64,000 nt of DNA from Arthrobacter woluwensis (GTDB lineage: Bacteria > Actinomycetota > Actinomycetes > Actinomycetales > Micrococcaceae), in NCBI RefSeq assembly GCF_030816155.1, contig NZ_JAUSXR010000001.1, forward strand, positions 3,162,001 through 3,226,000. The letters are read 5' to 3'. Below the pieces are notes generated by a model. The model searched no databases, was not told where the DNA came from, and was given only the letters and a program-made list of their open reading frames with translations. Shown here piece after piece: positions 44,267 through 53,399 of the stretch. Positions within the stretch are counted from its first letter, which is position 1; every line of letters starts with the position of its first letter. A program made the translations under genes and the position numbers.

Positions 44267-44984
44267 CTACCGGCCGTTCCTAGCCGCGGCGCCAGGATCC
44301 GCGTTCGCAGTTCTCGGTTGCGCGGCGGAGGTAGCAGCTTTTCGTTGCGGATCTGCTGCTCGGTCTTGAGCCGCCGCAAGGTCGACGCCGTCTTCCGGCC
44401 CTCTTCGCGGTGGTTAATCGCAGCGGCTTCACGGGAGGCGACCCGGCCCTCGTATCGGCGCGGTAGCGGTCGATGTAGCTAGCACAATGAGCCTCAATCA
44501 ACCCGTTCCAGTCCGCCGCACACAGCGCACGCCGGCCATTCGCCCACAGCCAATGGCCAGCTGCCTCTCGTCAGCGCGCCTTTCAAGCGCCTGCAGGCGA
44601 AGCCCGAATCGTTCGCCCTATCCCCGGCGGACGGCTCGCTTCAGGCATGCCGCCTTGCGAGCTGACAGGCGATGATCCACACTTCACGCTGGACACCGGA
44701 CATCCGCCCGAACTCCTGCGGCGCCAGCGCACAAAACCCCGTTCCCCGCACGGTCGCCATGCCGTGCGCGACCGATGCCTTTGACGCTCGTGATGGTTTC
44801 TTGAAGAATGGCCGTGCGGGGCGCATCTCGCGATCCGGTGACGTCCGGAGAGGGAAATCCCAGCTCAGAGCGATGGCGCCACGCTCCGGTCCCGTGTGGA
44901 TCCGGACGGCCGGGGTTCTCCCTCGGCGCCGAGTGCACCTCGCCCGGGAACGGATTGACCCGAACAACCGAAGGAGAGCACGAC
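44267..44984. other. decayed accessory DNA and catalase leader
   Basis: 718 bp without an intact gene. On the minus strand around 44280-44520 two overlapping frames show protein-like text (LIEAHCASYIDRYRAD, then AAAINHREEGRKTASTLRRL), as if one gene had been broken by a frameshift; no family recognised. The last 100 bp hold the catalase ribosome site and probably its promoter. Confidence 0.45.
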
Positions 44985-46466
44985 ATGACATTCGACAGTG
45001 ACTCGCAACTCGACGCCCCTGTGCCGTCGACCACGGAATCGGGAGCCCGTCGCGACAGCGACGCCCACTCGCTCAGCGTCGGCCCGGACGGCCCCCTGCT
45101 GCTCCATGACATCGCACTCATCGAAAAGCTGGCACGTTTCGACCGGGAGCGCATCCCGGAGCGCAGCCCCCACGCGAAGGGCTCCGGGGCCTTCGGGCAG
45201 CTCGAGGTCACCGAGGACGTCTCGGCCTACACCAAGGCGAAGCTGTTCCAACAGGGCGCCGTGACCCCGATGCTCGCCCGGTTCTCCACGGTGGCCGGCG
45301 AACTCGGCTCGCCGGACAGCTGGCGGGACGTGCGCGGTTTCGCGCTGAAGTTCTACACCGAAGACGGCAACTACGACATCGTCGGCAACAACACGCCGGT
45401 CTTCTTCGTCCGCGATCCGATGAAGTTCCCCGACTTCATCCACTCCCAGAAGCGCCTGCCGGACTCCGGTCTGCGGGACGTCAACATGCAGTGGGACTTC
45501 TGGACGCTCTCCCCCGAATCGTCGCACCAGGTCTCGTACCTCATGGGCGACCGCGGCATCCCGCGGAGCTGGCGCCACATGAACGGCTACTCCTCCCACA
45601 CCTACATGTGGGTCAACGAGGCCGGCGAGCGCTTCTGGGTCAAGTACCACTTCCTGACCGAGCAGGGCCTCGAGTTCCTCACGAACGACGAAGCCGCCAC
45701 CCTGGCCGGCGAGGACGCCGACGCCCACCGCCGCGACCTCTTCGAGGCGATCGGCCGCGGCGAGTTCCCGTCCTGGCGCGTCGAGGTCCAGATCATGCCG
45801 TACGAGGAGGCCCGAAGTTACCGCTTCAACCCCTTCGACCTGACCAAGGTGTGGTCGAAGAAGGACTACCCCCGCATCCCGGTGGGCCGCTTCACGCTCA
45901 ACCAGAACCCGGTGAACCACTTCGCCCAGATCGAGCAGGCCGCGTTCAGCCCGTCGAACCTGGTGCCCGGCACCGGCGTCTCCCCGGACAAGATGCTGCT
46001 GGCCCGGACCTTCTCCTACCCGGACGCGCAGCGGAACCGCCTCGGGACCAACTTCAACCAGCTGCCGGTCAACCGCCCGGCCGTCCCGCTGAACTCCTAC
46101 GACAAGGAAGGGGCCATGCAGTATCACCACAGCGGCGCGGCCCCCGCCTACGCCCCGAACTCGTACGGCCGTCCGTACCAGGAGACGCAGGGCCGGGACG
46201 AGAACGGCTGGGAGGCCGACGGCGAGCTGGTCCGTTCCGCGTACACGCTCCACGCCGAGGATGACGACTTCGGTCAGGCCCACACCCTGGTCCGCGACGT
46301 CATGAACGACGCCGAGCGGGACCGCCTCGTCGACACGGTCGTCGGCATGGTGTCCGGCCAGGTCGTGGAACCCGTCCTCAGCCGCGTCTTCGAGTACTGG
46401 AAGAAGATCGACCAGGAGGTCGGCGAACGGATCGAGGCCGGCGTGCGGGCCGACGGCGCCGCCTGA
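44985..46466 (+). CDS. katA: catalase (monofunctional heme)
   Basis: Cytoplasmic heme enzyme of 493 residues that breaks down hydrogen peroxide, a small-subunit clade catalase. Catalytic His is in the [20 protein letters not shown] segment (about 55-74) and Asn in [18 protein letters not shown] (about 135-152). The proximal heme Tyr lies in [28 protein letters not shown] precedes ATG 44985; the open frame continues upstream without protein-like features. A strong terminator follows. Confidence 0.96.
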   Translation: MTFDSDSQLDAPVPSTTESGARRDSDAHSLSVGPDGPLLLHDIALIEKLARFDRERIPERSPHAKGSGAFGQLEVTEDVSAYTKAKLFQQGAVTPMLARFSTVAGELGSPDSWRDVRGFALKFYTEDGNYDIVGNNTPVFFVRDPMKFPDFIHSQKRLPDSGLRDVNMQWDFWTLSPESSHQVSYLMGDRGIPRSWRHMNGYSSHTYMWVNEAGERFWVKYHFLTEQGLEFLTNDEAATLAGEDADAHRRDLFEAIGRGEFPSWRVEVQIMPYEEARSYRFNPFDLTKVWSKKDYPRIPVGRFTLNQNPVNHFAQIEQAAFSPSNLVPGTGVSPDKMLLARTFSYPDAQRNRLGTNFNQLPVNRPAVPLNSYDKEGAMQYHHSGAAPAYAPNSYGRPYQETQGRDENGWEADGELVRSAYTLHAEDDDFGQAHTLVRDVMNDAERDRLVDTVVGMVSGQVVEPVLSRVFEYWKKIDQEVGERIEAGVRADGAA

Positions 46467-46505
46467 TCCCGGGCGCGCTGGGCAGGCTCTGACGGCCTGA
46501 CCACG

Positions 46506-46547
46506 AAGCCCGTCCGAACCGGTGAAGCCACCGGTTCGGACGGGCTT
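46506..46547 (+). terminator. terminator behind catalase
   Basis: 18-bp stem AAGCCCGTCCGAACCGGT/ACCGGTTCGGACGGGCTT followed by a short T run. Confidence 0.8.
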
Positions 46548-46599
46548 TCGTGTGCCCGGAACCGGGTATCCGGGAACCGCGAGCATCACCCGGCCCGTG

Positions 46600-46968
46600 T
46601 CAGGCGAGCAGGATCCCGGCCCACGCGGCCAGGAGGCACAGCGCCGCGCCGCCCAAGCCGTAGAGCACCGCCCGCAACGGCTCGCGGTTGTGCAGAAGCC
46701 GGACGGTCTCCAGGCTCGCCGTGCTGAAGGTCGTGTACCCGCCGAGGAACCCGGTGCCGGCGATCAGCAGGGCTTCCGGGCCGATCCTCTGGGCCGCCAC
46801 AGCCCCGGCCAGCACGCCCAGGGCGAAGGACCCGGTCACGTTGATGACCAGGGTCGCGAAGGGGAAGTCCGTGGGCCAGCGGCGCCGCACCGCGCCGTCG
46901 AGCATGAATCGCGCGACGGCGCCCACCCCTCCTGCGAGGGCCAGCCAGAGCGGGATGAGCGCGCTCAT
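46600..46968 (-). CDS. crcB: CrcB/Fluc fluoride channel subunit
   Basis: 122-residue four-helix membrane protein that exports fluoride. The family motif is AGTGFLGGYTTFST (about 70-83), and helix 1 has GGVGAVARFML with the Arg. Second of two adjacent crcB genes; its ATG overlaps the first gene's stop (ATGA). In Gram-positive bacteria such pairs form a heterodimeric channel. The frame is open upstream through the first gene but is only a shadow there. Confidence 0.92.
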   Translation of the reverse strand: MSALIPLWLALAGGVGAVARFMLDGAVRRRWPTDFPFATLVINVTGSFALGVLAGAVAAQRIGPEALLIAGTGFLGGYTTFSTASLETVRLLHNREPLRAVLYGLGGAALCLLAAWAGILLA

Positions 46969-47453
46969 GCCGCGCCTCCCGGCGTCGCGCGGCCGTCCCG
47001 GCGCGTTTCCCTCAGCCGGTGGCTCAGCGCGGCGAGCCAGATGCCGAGGGCCGTGGCGGCGCCCCCGAGCAGGAGCGTCGCGGCGAGGTAGCCGAACGCC
47101 TCTGCGAGGCGGCCGGCCTGCAGCAGATGGACGGCGTCGACGGCGAAGGTGCTGTACGTGGTGAAGGCGCCCAGGAAACCGGTGCCGGCCATGAGACGGA
47201 TGCGGCGCGCCCAGCCGATGTCCGAGCCGCGGCGGATGAGCGACTCCAGCAGCAGGCCGAGCAGGAAGGCGCCCAGCACATTGATCAGGACGGTCGCCAA
47301 CGGCCAGCCGCCGGGGGCCGGGACGACGACGGACAGCCCGTACCGCGCGTAGGCGCCGAGCACTCCACCGCCGAACACCCAGCCGATCGCCCGGGGATCC
47401 AGATGCAGAGGGGGGACCGCGCCGTGGGCGGTGGTCCTGGACGGCTCCCGCAT
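46965..47453 (-). CDS. crcB: CrcB/Fluc fluoride channel subunit
   Basis: 162-residue partner of the next gene. Signature AGTGFLGAFTTYSTF (about 90-104), helix 1 GGVLGAYARYGLS. It has about 20 extra polar residues at each end compared with the 122-residue paralog. I looked for a fluoride riboswitch in the 270 bp upstream and saw none. Confidence 0.92.
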   Translation of the reverse strand: MREPSRTTAHGAVPPLHLDPRAIGWVFGGGVLGAYARYGLSVVVPAPGGWPLATVLINVLGAFLLGLLLESLIRRGSDIGWARRIRLMAGTGFLGAFTTYSTFAVDAVHLLQAGRLAEAFGYLAATLLLGGAATALGIWLAALSHRLRETRRDGRATPGGAA

Positions 47454-47621
47454 CGGTCAAGCTCCCTCCGGACGGTGTGACACGGCTTCGACACACGCCG
47501 CCTTCCAAGGCTAGCGCGAAGTTCCCCGGGAGCCCGGCGCGGCGAGCGATGACCCGCTCTTCCCGCGTCATCCCGCGGAAGTGGCGAAGTGGACTCTCAG
47601 TTCACGCCGATTTTTTGAAGA

Positions 47622-47636
47622 TGTCATTTCATGACA
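47622..47636. promoter_or_regulatory. 15-bp palindrome upstream of the M4 peptidase promoter
   Basis: TGTCATTTCATGACA, perfect 6-bp arms around TTC, in an AT-rich stretch 14 bp before the -35 box. Confidence 0.5.
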
Positions 47637-47650
47637 AATTTAAAAACCTC

Positions 47651-47680
47651 TTGACTGCGAGTTAACTTCTCCTGCATTCT
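47651..47680 (+). promoter_or_regulatory. housekeeping-type promoter of the M4 peptidase
   Basis: TTGACT (47651-47656), 17-18 bp, then GCATTC/CATTCT (47674-47680). The GTG start with its AGGAGG site follows 42 bp later. Confidence 0.5.
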
Positions 47681-47721
47681 CAGTCGGGGGGCAACACCAA
47701 TCAAAATCAGGAGGAATCATC

Positions 47722-49322
47722 GTGCGATCCACGTCAGGCCTCAAGAGGCTGGGAACCATGTGCGCTGTCGGTGCACTCGCCACAGTCGGCCTTTCCGTCA
47801 ACACGGCCTGGGCCGGCCAGAACAACCCGGACGACAGCCAAGCGTTCACCTCGAAGTCAGGCCAGGCCGAGAGCTTCGTCTTCAAGAGCAAGTCACATCA
47901 TGTCGATCGCAATACTGTCAGCGGAATGCTGGAGGAGTCCTTCGGCTCGGCGCCCGGATCCCAGTTCAAGCAAGTCCGGGGACCAGCAGCTCGGCACCGG
48001 TCACCTCTCCCGCTTCGTCCAGGTGATCGACGGTCACGAAGTGGCGGGTTCCTCCGTCGCCCAGACCCTCGACAAGGACGGCGCCCTGATCCAGGCCATG
48101 GGTTCCGTGGCCACCGGCACCACGAGCGCCACGTTCCCGCAGCAGCGCGATCTGGCCAAGGGTGAGAAGGCCGCCAAGGAAGCCGCCGCCACCCAGGTCA
48201 AGCTCCCGGCCTCCAAGGCCAAGGTCACCAAGACCGTCTGGTACGCACCGGCCCTCGCAGGCTTCCCGGAAGGCGGCACCGTCGGTCAGCCCGCTTACCA
48301 GGTCGTGGTGAGCAACAAGGACGCCAGCTTCACCGTCACCGTCGCCGCCACCGGCGCACCCACGGTCCTGGCCACCGCCACCAACACCCACGAGCTCAAC
48401 CGCGCCGTGTGTGACGCCAACCGCTACAGCGCCGTCACCTATGACGACCTCAAGTGCGGCGTGGGCACCAAGAACGTCCTGAAGCGCAAGGAAGGCCAGG
48501 CGGCCTCCACCGTGGCCGACGTCAACGCCGTCTACAACTTCTTCGGCGACACCAGCTCCTTCTACGCCGCCAACACCAACGCCGGTGACCTGACCACGCT
48601 AGTGGGCGCGAACTACAACGACGGCGTCGGCACCGCGATCCGCGGCAGCGTCCGCCAGTGCGTCAGTGGCGATTCCTGCCCCTACACCAACGCCTTCTGG
48701 TCCGATGAGATCAGCGCGATGGTCTACGGCGAGGGTGTCACCACCGATGACGTCACCGGCCACGAGCTGACCCACGGCGTGACCTCCAAGACCAACGGAC
48801 TGCTCTACCAGAACGAGTCCGGCGCCATCAACGAGTCCATGTCCGACATCTTCGGCGAACTCACCGACATCACCAACGGCAGCGCCGATGACACCGCCGC
48901 CAACCGCTGGAAGATGGGCGAGGGCAGCTCGCTGGGCGTCATCCGTGACATGAAGAGCCCGAAGAACTACCAGCAGCCAGGAGATCTACAAGGGCACGTA
49001 CTGGCACGCGACCAGCACCAACCCGAACCAGAACAACGACCAGGGCGGCGTCCACACCAACAGCGGCGTGGGCAACAAGCTGGCCTACCTGATCACCGAC
49101 GGCGCGACCTTCAACGGTCAGACCATCACCGGCCTGGGCGTCCACAAGACGGCCGAGCTGTACTGGACCACGCAGACCCTGCTGCCGTCCAACGCCACGT
49201 ACGCCTCCCTCAAGAGCGCACTGAAGCAGGCCTGCACCGCGAACGTCACCAACGGCGTCGCCGGCACCACCACCGCAGACTGCACCCAGGTGAACAACGC
49301 GATCACCTCGGTGGGCATCTGA
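47722..49322 (+). pseudogene. secreted M4 (thermolysin/griselysin-like) metallopeptidase, frame broken twice
   Basis: Exported zinc protease of about 532 residues when repaired. GTG start with CAGGAGGAATC upstream; signal peptide of about 30 residues ending in AWA; propeptide to about residue 200. The catalytic domain has VTGHELTHGVTS (His-Glu-x-x-His), the third zinc ligand in GAINESMSDIFGE and the late His in GGVHTNSGVGNKLAYLI. Frame breaks: one extra base near 47971 (propeptide) and one near 48979 (before the final domain). Both sides stay collinear with the family, so sequence error is as likely as real inactivation. Confidence 0.85.
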
Positions 49323-49335
49323 TCCCTCTCCATCC

Positions 49336-49396
49336 CGCGAAGTAACAGATGGTGCCCCTTCCCAGCACGGGAAGGGGCACCATCTGTTCTCTCGCG
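49336..49396. repeat. long hairpin, family E copy 1
   Basis: 28-bp arms with one mismatch-type bulge around a five-base loop; core AACAGATGGTGCCCCTTCCC-type, ends CGCGA/TCGCG. It starts 14 bp behind the M4 stop. A second copy lies at 54757-54817. Confidence 0.88.
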
Positions 49397-49414
49397 AGGA
49401 GCCGGAGCCGTGCC

Positions 49415-49420
49415 TACGAT
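49415..49420 (+). promoter_or_regulatory. -10 hexamer TACGAT of a leaderless gene
   Basis: Six bases before the ATG at 49427; no ribosome site. Confidence 0.45.
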
Positions 49421-49426
49421 GGCTTC

Positions 49427-51715
49427 ATGGGAGCGGTGCAGGGGGAAAGCGTCATCCGGGTGACTCGTGCGAGCACGAACAACCTGAGGAATGTCAGTGT
49501 GGACGTGCCCAAGAAGGCGCTGACCGTGGTCACCGGGGTGTCGGGATCCGGGAAATCCTCGTTGGTGCTCGACACCATCGCCGCGGAAGCCCAGCGGCTG
49601 GTCAACGACTCCTACCCGACCTTCGTCCGCAACCGCCTGCCGCAGCTCCCCGCCCCGGAAGTCCAGGCCATGGGAGGCCTCACCTTCACAGCCCTCATCG
49701 ATCAGCGGCGGTTCACCGGCAACGCACGGTCCACGGTGGCGACGGCGTCCGACGTCGCGCCCTTGCTGCGGCTGGTGTTCTCCCGCATCGGGGAACCCTC
49801 CGCCGGTTACTCCCCGGCATACTCCTTCAACGACCCCACCGGCATGTGCCCCCGGTGCGAAGGGCTGGGCACGGTGGTCGACATCGACGTCGAGGCGCTG
49901 ATCGATCCCGCGAAGAACATCGACGAGGGCCCGGTGCGCTTCAGCCAGTTCCGGCCCGGCGTCTACCGCTGGAAGCGTTTCGCCTACAGCGGGCTGTTCG
50001 ACCGGAAGAAGCCGCTCGGCGAGTACACCCCGGAGGAAATGGATCTCTTCCTCTACGCCGATCAGCTCAAGCTTGAGGACCCGGACCCGCGGTTCCCCAA
50101 GACCGCGCGGTTCGACGGCGTCGTCACCCGGATGCGCGACGTGTACGTCAAGAACCGTCCGGAGAAGATCGCGGCGCCGGTGCGCGAAGAACTGGATCAC
50201 CTCACGTCCCGCCGCACCTGTCCCGATTGCCACGGCGCCCGGCTGAATGCCGCAGCCCGGAACAGCCTGATCGACGGCCGTTCGATCGCCGACTGGTCCG
50301 CCCTGTCCGTGGCGGAACTCCGCACCCTCCTGGAGGAGATGGACGACCTGCGGGTGGAGCCCGCCCTGGTGGGGATCCGCCACACACTCGACGCGCTGCT
50401 GTCCGTGGGCCTGGGGTACCTCTCCCTGGACCGCCAGTCGTCGACGCTGTCCGGCGGGGAGGCCCAGCGCGTGAAGATCGTGCGCCACCTGGGCAGCGCC
50501 CTCACCGATGTCACCTATGTCTTCGACGAGCCGTCCACCGGGCTGCACCCCGCCGATGTCCGTCGCCTCAACCGGCTCCTGCACAGGCTGCGGGACGAGG
50601 GCAACACCGTGCTCGTGGTGGAGCACCACCCGCAGGTGATCCGGGTCGCCGATCACGTGATCGACATCGGCCCCGGCGCCGGTCCGGACGGTGGCACGGT
50701 CCAGTTCGAGGGAACGCCGGACGCACTGGCGGAGAGCGGCACCCTCACGGGACGGCTGATCTCGCGACCGCTCCACCTCAAGGAGACGCCCCGGGTGCCA
50801 CGAGGCGCCGTCACCGTGCGGCAGGCGGCCGCCCACAATCTGCGCGGCTTCGACGTCGACGTGCCGCTCGGCGTCCTCACCGCGGTGACCGGCGTCGCGG
50901 GCTCCGGCAAGAGCTCCTTCGCCACCGCGGAACTGCCGCGCCAGCATCCGGAGTTCACCGTGGTGGGCCAGGACCCGCTCCGCGGCGGGGTCCGCTCCAC
51001 ATCCCTCAGCGTCCTCGGCATCGCCGACGAGGTCCGCGACGTGTTCGCCGACGCCGGCGGGCTCGCCCCGGCCTGGTTCAGCTTCAACTCGAAGGGCGCC
51101 TGCCCCGCGTGCAAGGGCAAGGGCTACATCACGACGGAACTCGCGTTCCTGGACGACGTCGCCACGCCCTGCGACGTGTGCGGCGGCGCACGGTTCAACG
51201 GCGAAGCGCTGAGCGTGCGGATCGGCGGCCACACCATCGCCGACGTCCTGACCATGACCGCGGCATCCGTGGCCCGGCTCTTCTCGGAGCATCCGGCGAT
51301 CGTCTCCGCCATGACCTGGCTGGAACGGGTGGGTCTGGGGTACCTCGCCGTGGGGCAGTCCCTCGACACCCTGTCCGGCGGGGAGAAGCAGCGGCTCCTC
51401 CTGGCCCGGCACCTGCAGGCCTCCGGCGACCTCGGCGCCGAACGCATCGTGCTGGACGAACCCACCACGGGCCTCCACCCGAGTGATGTGGACCGGATCA
51501 ACGATCTGTTCGCGGAGCTCGTGGACGCGGGCGCGACCCTCGTAGTGGTGGAGCACAATCTCCGGGTCGTCGCGCAGGCCGACCACGTCATCGACATCGG
51601 CCCCGGAGCCGGATCGGACGGGGGAAGCCTGCTGTTCGCCGGCCGCCCCGCGGATCTGCTCGAGTGCGCCGACTCGCAGACCGGCCATGCCCTCGCTCTG
51701 GCCTCGGCGCGCTGA
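49427..51715 (+). CDS. short UvrA-like ABC ATPase (drug-resistance/DNA-binding type)
   Basis: 762-residue soluble protein with two ABC ATPase halves, like UvrA but about 200 residues shorter, so it lacks the UvrB-interaction region. First half: Walker A GVSGSGKSSL (about 43-52), signature STLSGGEAQRVK, Walker B FDEPSTGLHP. Second half: GVAGSGKSSF, DTLSGGEKQRLLLARHLQ, LDEPTTGLHPSD. Zinc fingers are CPRCEGLG, CPDCHGAR, CPACKGKG and CDVCGGAR. Such proteins occur as self-resistance or damage-tolerance factors (DrrC-like). The LuxR gene follows 27 bp later on the same strand. Confidence 0.9.
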   Translation: MGAVQGESVIRVTRASTNNLRNVSVDVPKKALTVVTGVSGSGKSSLVLDTIAAEAQRLVNDSYPTFVRNRLPQLPAPEVQAMGGLTFTALIDQRRFTGNARSTVATASDVAPLLRLVFSRIGEPSAGYSPAYSFNDPTGMCPRCEGLGTVVDIDVEALIDPAKNIDEGPVRFSQFRPGVYRWKRFAYSGLFDRKKPLGEYTPEEMDLFLYADQLKLEDPDPRFPKTARFDGVVTRMRDVYVKNRPEKIAAPVREELDHLTSRRTCPDCHGARLNAAARNSLIDGRSIADWSALSVAELRTLLEEMDDLRVEPALVGIRHTLDALLSVGLGYLSLDRQSSTLSGGEAQRVKIVRHLGSALTDVTYVFDEPSTGLHPADVRRLNRLLHRLRDEGNTVLVVEHHPQVIRVADHVIDIGPGAGPDGGTVQFEGTPDALAESGTLTGRLISRPLHLKETPRVPRGAVTVRQAAAHNLRGFDVDVPLGVLTAVTGVAGSGKSSFATAELPRQHPEFTVVGQDPLRGGVRSTSLSVLGIADEVRDVFADAGGLAPAWFSFNSKGACPACKGKGYITTELAFLDDVATPCDVCGGARFNGEALSVRIGGHTIADVLTMTAASVARLFSEHPAIVSAMTWLERVGLGYLAVGQSLDTLSGGEKQRLLLARHLQASGDLGAERIVLDEPTTGLHPSDVDRINDLFAELVDAGATLVVVEHNLRVVAQADHVIDIGPGAGSDGGSLLFAGRPADLLECADSQTGHALALASAR

Positions 51716-51742
51716 GACCGGCCGGCGAGGAGGAGGTCGGCA

Positions 51743-53203
51743 GTGGCCGCGGAACAGTCTTCACATCGCGTCTGGATCCTCCAGGCGACGGAACACCTCA
51801 TCGGTTCGACCCTGCACGGGGGCACCACGGTCCCGCGGTTCATGATCGACACGCTGCGGCTGGTGAAGCCGTCGTCCCTGGACCGCTTCGCCTTCTCCGC
51901 CGCGGAACGCCAGACCATCGGCGCGGCCATGATCATGGCCCAGGTCCGCGTCAACGATCTGACGGCCGCCCTGGACCTGGCGGAAACTGTGCGGGAATCG
52001 CGGCTGGCGGTCGCGCCCGTCGCCACGGACGCCGTCCCCGCCTTCCTGGCCCTGGAGGCGGCACTGTCCGAAGCAGCCCTCGCCGCCGGCCTGTCCACCT
52101 CCGCCCTGGAGCACGGCGTCCGGCTCGCCGACTACGCCGCGGCCCATGGAGATCCCCGCTGGATTCAGCGAGCCCACGGTCTGCTGGCGGCGGCCGCGGC
52201 TTTCGGAGGCGAGCATCTTCTGGCGGAGGACCATCTGAACGCCCTCCGGAGTCTTGCCCGCGAACAGGGCTGGGACACCCGCCGGGCCGAGTACATGGAG
52301 GGCATCGCGGAATCCCTCCTCGCCTTCACGCAGGCGAACCGGGGAAGGATGGACCGTCTCCTGCCCCGGGTCGAAGCGCTGCAGGGGGCCGACGCGAGCG
52401 CCGCGTCGCTCGTGGTCATGGTGTCCGTGCTGTGCCATGTCCTGCACGGCCGGCTCCACGAGGCCATGGCCCAGGCGTCATTGCTGGCCATGGGCAAGAG
52501 CCAGCCGTTCACGCCGAAGCTCCTCCGCGACTACGCCGTGTCCCTTCAGGCGTTCCTCCTCATCCTCCGCGGTGATCCCCTTCGCGCGCAGGGCATGCTG
52601 CGGGGCCTGGAATCCTCGGAGAACCACTTCCTCTGCACCGGCACGCTGCGCGCGTCGGCGGCGCTGCAGCTTCAGGACTACCGGGGCGTCCTGAGCGGGA
52701 CGAGCGACTGCCTCCAACTGCGCAGCGCCCACAACCTCTGGACGCTGCCCCAGGTGCTGCTGCGCCGGTCCATCGCGAACTTCCGGCTCGGCAACACCCA
52801 GACGGCCCTTCACGAGTTCGGCGACGCGGTGCAGCTCCTCCGGCTCTCGGCTTCAGGCCCGGCCCTGCTGACCACACCGGTCCCGGAGCTCGAGTACCTC
52901 GCGGCCCGGCTGGCACAGCACTCCCCCGAGCTGGCAGCCGACGCGGCACTCCTGGTCCGGCAGGCCGACGACGTGCTGCAGACCGCGGAGCCGGCGCTCG
53001 TGCTGCCCGCGTTGTCCGAGCGGGAACGGCTCGTCGCCACCATGCTACGGTCGGACACGCCACTCCCGCAGATCGCGCAGCAACTCCACGTCGCCCCGAG
53101 CACCGTGAAGTCCCAGGCGATCGCCATCTACCGCAAGCTCCAGGTGAACTCCCGCCAGGAGGCCGTGGAACTTCTGGAGCGCAGCGGCTTCTTCGAAAGC
53201 TGA
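51743..53203 (+). CDS. LuxR family transcriptional regulator
   Basis: 486-residue regulator. Residues 1-410 are helical repeats of TPR/MalT-like style without a Walker A site, so it is not a full LAL-type ATPase. The C-terminal LuxR helix-turn-helix is LSERERLVATMLRSDTPLPQ then IAQQLHVAPSTVKSQAIAIY (about 422-475). GTG start with GAGGAGGAGG upstream. It lies between the UvrA-like gene and a Tat-exported orphan, either of which could be its target. Confidence 0.83.
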   Translation: MAAEQSSHRVWILQATEHLIGSTLHGGTTVPRFMIDTLRLVKPSSLDRFAFSAAERQTIGAAMIMAQVRVNDLTAALDLAETVRESRLAVAPVATDAVPAFLALEAALSEAALAAGLSTSALEHGVRLADYAAAHGDPRWIQRAHGLLAAAAAFGGEHLLAEDHLNALRSLAREQGWDTRRAEYMEGIAESLLAFTQANRGRMDRLLPRVEALQGADASAASLVVMVSVLCHVLHGRLHEAMAQASLLAMGKSQPFTPKLLRDYAVSLQAFLLILRGDPLRAQGMLRGLESSENHFLCTGTLRASAALQLQDYRGVLSGTSDCLQLRSAHNLWTLPQVLLRRSIANFRLGNTQTALHEFGDAVQLLRLSASGPALLTTPVPELEYLAARLAQHSPELAADAALLVRQADDVLQTAEPALVLPALSERERLVATMLRSDTPLPQIAQQLHVAPSTVKSQAIAIYRKLQVNSRQEAVELLERSGFFES

Positions 53204-53399
53204 GACGCCGTTCACCACCCTGCGTGACGGGCTTCACGGAACCGGCCGCAGCAGGTGGAAAGCCCGGTGGAAAAACACTCCGATCCCGCTCCGCCGCACG
53301 TCCGCCCGGATAGTTTCTCCAGGTCAGGCAGGCCCTTCTGAGGCCCTGCGCAGTCCCGGCCGCAGCGAGCCGCCGGGCCGGAGATTTCCAGGAGCCCCC

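Noticed and set aside
47454..47721. Fluoride riboswitch upstream of the crcB pair
   Set aside because: No pseudoknot-forming crcB motif could be found in either strand of this stretch.
49118..51688. 850-codon open frame antisense to the UvrA-like gene
   Set aside because: Same reason: composition-driven antisense frame without any family feature.
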